Shown here: piece after piece, positions 58,344 to 64,000 of the stretch
Layout of the letters: each line of letters begins with the position of its first letter
Position numbering within the stretch: position 1 is the stretch's first letter
Assembly (NCBI RefSeq): GCF_029867415.1
Contig: NW_026705297.1
Coordinates: 310,001 to 374,000, forward strand
Origin: Vicia villosa
Lineage: Eukaryota; Streptophyta; Magnoliopsida; Fabales; Fabaceae
Length of the DNA: 64,000 bases
Reading direction: 5' to 3'
Translations under genes and position numbers: made by a program
Notes under the pieces: model-generated
What the model was told of the DNA's origin: nothing
The model's database searches: none
The model's input: only the letters and a program-made list of their open reading frames with translations

Positions 58344-59093
58344 TGTTAACTGGTAATTTAGACAGTAGTTGGGCCAAAGAGAAAGTGTTTTGTATCCATT
58401 GGGCTTCATTTGAATAAAGTTAAATAGAGGTCTAAGTTCTCTTAAGAGTGGAAGAGTTGAATAAAGAGTTACTTGTTGGCGAATTAAAAGTAATTCGTTG
58501 GGATCCGTCAAAGACTTGGCACCTATAAGAAGGAAAAATTTGAATTCGAAATGGATCAACCCATTCGTCAAAGACGCGTGGAAGTCTGTTATTCAAAAGG
58601 ATCATGAAAATGTCGAACGTGGCATGTTTCTGGAGAAAGACCGTTAGGTTCGAATTAGTATAAAAATGGGTCTTAATGTTAGGATTCATGGGTGTTCATT
58701 TTGTACAAATTACTCAATATACTCAAAGTACCAAGCGTTAGAGAAAAGAGTTATAGATAATGTACGTATGAGAAACACCATTATCTTTTCTTTACAAAGT
58801 CATTTACATATATGTTATATCTCTTTAAATTTCCAGTCGAAACCTTTAACAGTCCAGTTATTCTAATCTTTTAGTCAAAGTTGCTGTAATTTGCGTTCTT
58901 TAGCATTTTTCATCTTTAAGAAATTCTTAATCTTTTTATCAATAAAGTATTCTTGTCGAAATATGAGTCTTATTTCAAACATAATCATAAAAATTTAGAC
59001 ACATGTCCTAGGATCAATCTAGTCGATCCTGTAAGTTACCAAAGTATTTTATTTGGAAGACTAGCGTTTGTTTGCCAAATATCACAGTAAACA
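58344..59093. mobile_element. Solo LTR inside the PMD pseudogene
   Basis: 750 bp starting TGTTAACTGG and ending GTAAACA, flanked by ACATA (58339-58343) and ACATC (59094-59098). Removing it joins KET to SSFHLPFGEM exactly as PMD proteins read, which proves the insertion point. A TATAAAAA-like word occurs at about 58660 and AATAAAG at 58942. The family is not identified; orientation is not certain. Confidence 0.8.
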
Positions 59094-59098
59094 ACATC

Positions 59099-59475
59099 TT
59101 CCTTTCATCTTCCGTTTGGGGAGATGACTATCGCTTTGGATGATGTATCCTCCCGGTTCCATCTCCCCATTTGTGGTATATTCTTCATTGCTCATGTTAT
59201 TAACTATAAGCTTGCATGTATCGCGGCTACTCGAGATTTGGGATTTATTGATGAGGTCGTGCTATAAGGGAGCTCACTTTCAGATGTCTTGGCTTCGGGA
59301 CATGTATGCCGAGCTTGTGGAGCGGCAGATGTATGATGCAGCCGCAGAGATATATATATATATATATGTCACATCTAGTAGCATGTACTATCTTTGTAGA
59401 TAAATCTCATGTTTACATTGATGCTCGGTACTTGTAGCTATTCAGTAGCCTTGAGCATACCAACGGGGCTTGGGG
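59099..59475 (+). pseudogene. PMD pseudogene, second part
   Basis: SSFHLPFGEMTIALDDVSSR then FHLPICGIFF is the most conserved PMD block. After a frame change it runs GAHFQMSWLRDMYAELVERQ and MYDAAAEI, then a (TA)n expansion at 59350-59368 replaces part of a helix. It continues HLVACTIFVDKSHVYIDARY and SLEHTNGAWG. Several frameshifts and a TAG break it. It is cut at 59475 by the minus-strand SIRE fragment. Confidence 0.8.
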
Positions 59476-60399
59476 TGAAGGTGCGAGAAACACAAGAAAG
59501 GGGGTTTTGATTTGGGTTGCACCAAATTTAATCTTTTTCGCAACACACAACACAAGGTTAGCAAGTGAATAAAAATAGATGAACACAAATATTTTTTATC
59601 CTGGTTCACTATTAACTAAGTTACTCCAGTTCACCCGCCAAGGTGATTTTATCTTCTCAATAAAGAATTAATCCACTATAACCAAACTGATTACACACAA
59701 CCACAATGCCCACATCCACTATCTTCTTGAGACTTCTGACTAACTCTAGTCTCTCAAGGAAACAACTACAATAAAATTATGATCAACCTTGATGAAAACC
59801 ACAATAAGATTACGATCAACCTTGCTAAAAACAACAATAAGTTGCAAATGCAGATGAGGAAAGTGAATGAGAACGAGAAAGGTATAAATAGAAGAGAGAA
59901 GATGTAACAAATTAGAGAACAAATTTAGTTCAGAGAACAATAATTCTCTAGACACACAAAATAATTAATGACTAGAGATGAATAATTAATTATTGCTACT
60001 GTATTCAAGACAAGTATTTTAAATATGATGATGATATTGAGTGGTCAGGGAGATAATGAAAAGACATTTCCAAATATTATTATTTCCAATGAAAAATGTT
60101 TCCCATAGATCCTAACTGATTATAAGAATATTTTCAATAAATGACAGGAGTCAAGCAAATGATTAAATTTATAACAGTTTAAAACTTTATTTGATGAGGT
60201 GGATTATTAGAATAAAGAAATTCTAAGAGCATATTTTGATCATAGATGCCTTCTGGTATGTGAGAGCTTGACTAGTCTAAAGCATCATGTCCCGTGACTC
60301 ATTTTCAAGTAGGTGTGTACCTTAACTGATCTTTTACAATTTTTTCAATTTGTATGTTGAGAATACATTCTTTACTCATACCAACATCTTCTGAGAAAA

Positions 60400-61240
60400 T
60401 TAAAGCTTTTGGTTGAGCACCTTCTGAGTCCTTGACTTCTTATAGTAGCATTGTTACCTTCAGTGTCTGGAAAGGTAATCTTCAGATCTGTAAGTATACA
60501 GCTCGCTTTGACTTTTCAAGGTCAAGCTTAACATTATATCAAACATAGATTGATTATAGAACACCAAGTGTTTTAATGTTGTATATTTTGTGGCCTTTCG
60601 AACATTCAGAATATCCTAACACGTTACACCATGGGTTTATCAAAATGCATCTTGTTGATATTTTTATCACTTTAAGATAGAACAAGAGCATCCAAATGAA
60701 TAAAAGTAAGGAGGATTATGCTTCTTATTCTTCCACAATTCTTATGAGATCTCACCCATAATAAATATTATCAAGACTTTTTTCTGAATGTAACATGCAG
60801 TGTTTGCAACCTCTTCCTAGAAATGCTTAGCCATGTAGATTTCATTGATTATGATCTTGGAAAATTCAAGCACAATCATTTTCATCCTTTCTATTGTTCA
60901 ATTTTTCCATGGATTTCTAGGGTAGGATAATTCACTGGAAATTCCATTCTCTAACATGACCACTTCTAATCTTGACAAATTTGAGACTAGTCTCAATTCC
61001 TACTTAGTTATAGAAGGAGGTGAACACAGAGTGTGACTCATTTTTGTGTCAAAGAATCTTTGCTCAAATCCATCTGCTGTAATCATTAGCAATGACTTAA
61101 CTATACTTTTTCCCATTGATTTTATACAATCTTTACTTGTCTTAAACAAATCAATGTGCAGAAGCTCCAACGGTCTGGAGGTAGAACCAACATGTTTTGT
61201 ATTTATGAAGGTTTTGAAAGCAAGCCCTTTTGACATGCTT
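60400..61240 (-). pseudogene. SIRE pol remnant
   Basis: 61000-61236 reads MSKGLAFKTFINTKHVGSTS and RPLELLHIDLF, the end of the GAG-pre-integrase domain and start of integrase. Further along the minus strand (60850-60500) come decayed integrase words (NTACYIQKK, GEIS-ELWKNKK, SFGCSC). After ILNVRKATKYTT the sequence gives way to LTR. RT and RNase H are absent. Confidence 0.65.
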
Positions 61241-61428
61241 CACAAAGAGCTTAACTATTGTTCTTTCTTTTTCCATTGAATAGTATAGAGCCATTCTTCT
61301 GACTTGTAGTCTATTAGGATATTGAGAAAGAGTTATCTCATATCTTATTTCAACATTGTCTTAGAGCTTATGACTTTTCTCTTTGTTCAGCTCCAAAACT
61401 CGTAATGCCTTTAGGTTTAAGTTTCAGG

Positions 61429-62165
61429 CTATGGAACATATGCCTTATTCCCACCATGTGTTGCAAGCAGCCAGGGTTCAGGTACCATAACAGGTGTTTC
61501 AACTTCCCTGCTGAGAATGTCTGCAACATAGATTATGTGTTTCTTGGGTACCCATAGTTTCTTGGGTCCTTTCTTATTAGCTTTCCCAGGATTTAAAACA
61601 AGAGGGTTTAGCCAAAGGTTTTGTTTTGGGTTTTGAATCAGATTTCTCTTTTTCTTTTCCTTTGTCTTTAGGTGCAAACACAGCAGATACCAAATGGAAA
61701 TAGAGAGTATTTTGTTTGTTTTCCTTATCAGAATTGGATTCGTCATAAGAGTTATAACCAATAACATTTGTCCCATTTCTTCTTACGCCATAGATCATAT
61801 AAGCCATTGTGCTTCTCCCTATGCATCTAGCTAAGAACTTTTGAAAAGTTTTGTCATGTTTCCTAATGACATCATCAATACTCTTAAAATCTTATGGAAG
61901 AGCTATCGTGCCTTTGAGGCAAGAGTTCTCATCTTTGAGAAAAAATATCTTCATTTAAAATGAAGAGATCTTCCTTAAGCTTGTTATTTTCATAAGATAT
62001 AGATTCATGAGACTTTTTAAGTTCCTCGAATTCAATCTTGAGTAACTCATATGTTTCCAGAATTTTAATTAAGGAAGTAGATAATTCTAACTGAGAAAGG
62101 TCATAAAATACCTCTTTGGAGATTACCTCATTTTCGCCCGATTCTGAGCCTGCTTTTCCTTATGT
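61429..62165 (-). pseudogene. SIRE gag remnant
   Basis: From 62165 leftward: SGENEVISKEVFYDLSQLEL and a Leu-rich helix, then MAYMIYGVRRNGTNVIGYN, then GPKKLWVPKKHIIYVADILS and PVMVPEPWLLATHGG. This is the C-terminal half of SIRE-type Gag, in two or more frames. The CCHC knuckle and capsid part are not present. Confidence 0.75.
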
Positions 62166-62199
62166 GGAGATCTCTGCATTGACTTTTCGATATGCAACA

Positions 62200-62492
62200 C
62201 TTGTAACTGTGACTGCCTTTGAGGCCAGACAGCTTGTTGGCTATTTGAGTCTATTCCAAGTATATTAAAAATTATTATTTGTAATTTAGTTCTTATTTAA
62301 TTAGTAAGTATGATGTTTCTTGATTTATCTATTTTCTTTCATCAGTGCTGGATATACGAACATTTCCCGACCATTTGTGACAAGAGGGTCCAACATACCC
62401 CTGTCGGCTCCCCCTTTTCTAAGATATGGAAGGTCAGACAAGCACATCCAAGTGTTGTTCCGAATACAAAAGGAGGCTTGTATATTTTTTAA
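62200..62492 (+). pseudogene. PMD pseudogene, third part
   Basis: TAFEARQLVGYLSLFQ ends at a GT donor (62260). After an intron, CWIYEHFPTICDKRV resumes behind TTTCATCAG at 62345. YLxLLQCWIYEHFP is a conserved PMD motif, so the gene continues on the far side of the SIRE insertion. The rest of the PMD is lost. Confidence 0.75.
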
Positions 62493-62612
62493 CTCAAACT
62501 ATTTAGCACCGTATTTTTTATTACATAATATTTTATCGATTACATGTTTGCAAGATGAACATAACTTAGCACATTAAAACTAACATAAATTAACAATAAT
62601 AAATAACAAAAT

Positions 62613-63000
62613 CTAGACGCTACCAGATGATTTTGGACGTTTCAACATTTTGATTATGTCATCAACAAATCTTGAAATTATCGCATCAAACTCGATCGGT
62701 CCCTTAGTTAGCCTACGGTGAAATGTTCTCCACATAACCTTCAAATCTTCATTGGTCTTCAACTCAATAAGGTTGTATTTCTCCTTTCTATCAGTATTAA
62801 TCCAGTTTGCACGAAACTCGATCTTACCCACCATTATATTCTTGGTGTCAAATCATTCAACTTGGATCTCAAGACGGTGACACATGCAGTGTCTTTCGAA
62901 AACTGAAACTCTATAAGAGGTTTCACCTTGTTGAAGTACACTTCTGCCTTAAACAAAAATTGAGGCATTGTAAGATATTTTTCTTAACAACATATGACCC
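62613..63000 (-). pseudogene. Unassigned transposon-associated protein fragment
   Basis: The minus strand reads EVYFNKVKPLIEFQFSKDTA and LRSKLNDLTP, then after a frameshift MVGKIEFRANWINTDRKEKY, LKTNEDLKVMWRTFHRRLTK and SADEI-like SRFVDDIIKML to a stop at 62613. This resembles the N-terminal region of proteins near MULE transposases in legumes as I recall, but I cannot name the domain securely. It is convergent with the PMD gene inside the same putative MULE. Confidence 0.4.
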
Positions 63001-63273
63001 CATTTTATACAACTTTGGATTCATTCTGGACCACACAAAACAGTCGGTGCATTCACATCCGTACAAAACTGTCAACAAAATTGTAATCGTTAGAAATTGA
63101 ACTATCGAAAATTTCATTTTTTTTTTAAATTTCCAGTACACGACATGGAAATTCAGTTAGTTACCGAAATTTTGTTCGTACATTTTGACTCAAATTTATC
63201 CATAAATAGTTTAAAAATTATTAAAGTATACGAGGGTGTCAGGTTTAATCTTCGAGGTGGAAGTTAAATTCTC

Positions 63274-64000
63274 TACTTAAACCTTCTCTCTTTTGTGACT
63301 CCTAGAGGACCTCTGCAATGGGTTGGGCTAAAACTACTTTTGAGTTTTGTCTCGTTCCAAAACAAGTTTTACTAGCAATTTTTGTTTAAATATTTTTCCT
63401 ACTTTTGTAAGGCATGTTTTCTTATAAATATAATTTATTTTATTTTCTATAAAAGAGTTTAATTTTTATATGATATTTATTTCAATTTTTATACCAAAAA
63501 TTAATATAATTAAAATGAAATTTCTCTAACCCGAAATTTATAATATTAAAATAAAAGAATCAATTTTAAAGTAAAATAAAACTAATAACTAAATCTATTT
63601 TTATTAAACTCAAAAATAAAAGAAGTTATGATAAGAAAATTTAAAAAATCATGAAAGATTAAATTCAAATTATTTTCGTTACAAATTAAAATAAAATACA
63701 AGAAAAAATGATAAATTTATTACTTTGTCTAACGGAATGAGATCTCCTTATCTACAATTCTGTTAAAATGTAAACAAAGTTTAACTATTCATAATTTCAA
63801 CTTCCAACTAACATTTGAAATTAGGTTCTCATAGATTAAATCATTATAATTACAATTTAAAGAAAATAATATAGTATTTTCTCTAATGCAATTTTCACCT
63901 TTGTGCATAGTAAATCTCCTAAATAAGAGGATCTATGCAATTTTCAACCAAACAAAAATGTTTCCTTAAAAAAGAAAAACTAAATTGTCATGGCTCACAA
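63274..64000. other. Intergenic, no gene seen
   Basis: AT-rich with stops in all frames. No repeat structure or RNA gene was recognised. Confidence 0.5.

Larger units (their letters stand above)
59476..62165 (-). mobile_element. Truncated minus-strand SIRE-like Copia element
   Basis: The 3' LTR lies at the left: TGAAGGTGCGAGAAACACAAG at 59476 and TTTTTATCCTGGTTCACTAT at about 59593 match the reverse complement of the SIRE LTR at 42980-44185, diverged. Then, reading minus from right to left, come a gag remnant, a short GAG-pre-integrase piece and a post-integrase scrap. The 5' LTR, PBS, gag start, and RT/RNase H are missing. PMD coding sequence resumes at about 62200. It is old: many stops and indels. 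Confidence 0.75.
56959..63273. mobile_element. Decayed MULE-like element carrying a PMD gene (tentative)
   Basis: 56959-57002 and 63230-63273 are imperfect inverted copies. Both read, outside to inside, G-GAG/AATTTAACTT, CCAC/CACC, a T/A-rich spacer, then CCTGA(T/C)ACCCTC. Between them lie a plus-strand PMD pseudogene and a minus-strand frame (62613-63000), interrupted by a solo LTR and a SIRE fragment. Subterminal sequence on the left repeats TTTTTGGTAAAAACTCATA-type words. Flanking nonamers TATTTAGGT-like and TACTTAAAC agree only after allowing C/T and G/A changes, so the target duplication is unproven. PMD genes are known to travel in MULEs and in Ty3 elements. Confidence 0.4.

Overview
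This is plant nuclear DNA, AT-rich and dominated by nested transposable elements. The best guess is a large-genome legume of the pea/vetch tribe (Fabeae). The reasons are a very long-LTR Ogre-type element whose LTR opens TGTCATACCCC, SIRE/Maximus-type Copia copies, a Cassandra TRIM, and introns and codon usage typical of legumes. This is inference from family content, not from a database match.

Layout: 1-11317 is a minus-strand, non-autonomous Ogre-like element. It carries a 46-bp tandem repeat in its 3' UTR and is inserted in the left LTR of a second non-autonomous LTR element (11318-16372). An intact amino-acid permease gene follows at 18278-20245. From 20694 to 24200 lies a dense row of MITE-like elements, several separated only by TA microsatellites. 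From about 25.6 to 30.2 kb is a Helitron-like region with minus-strand exon fragments of unrelated genes (subtilase, DUF639 protein, REF/SRPP, a U1-type zinc-finger-like exon). A full-length RRM-type L1 LINE with a 14-bp target duplication spans 30573-36451. A complete 500-bp TRIM is at 37383-37882. An intact R2R3-MYB gene of the MYB98/118 type is on the minus strand at 39519-41244.

A SIRE-like Copia element (42980-51989) keeps gag and an env-like ORF but has lost almost all of pol. Behind its left LTR it carries a 568-bp copy of the DNA that flanks its right LTR. Next come a CACTA remnant (52468-53235), an old Copia LTR, a complete Cassandra element with 5S rRNA sequence in both LTRs (55647-56465), and a decayed MULE-like unit with a plant-mobile-domain (PMD) pseudogene. 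That pseudogene is split by a solo LTR (58344-59093) and a truncated minus-strand SIRE (59476 to about 62165).

Only two ordinary host genes look functional: the permease and the MYB factor. No LTR element here encodes reverse transcriptase. The only RT is in the LINE, whose ORF2 has one frameshift in a G run.
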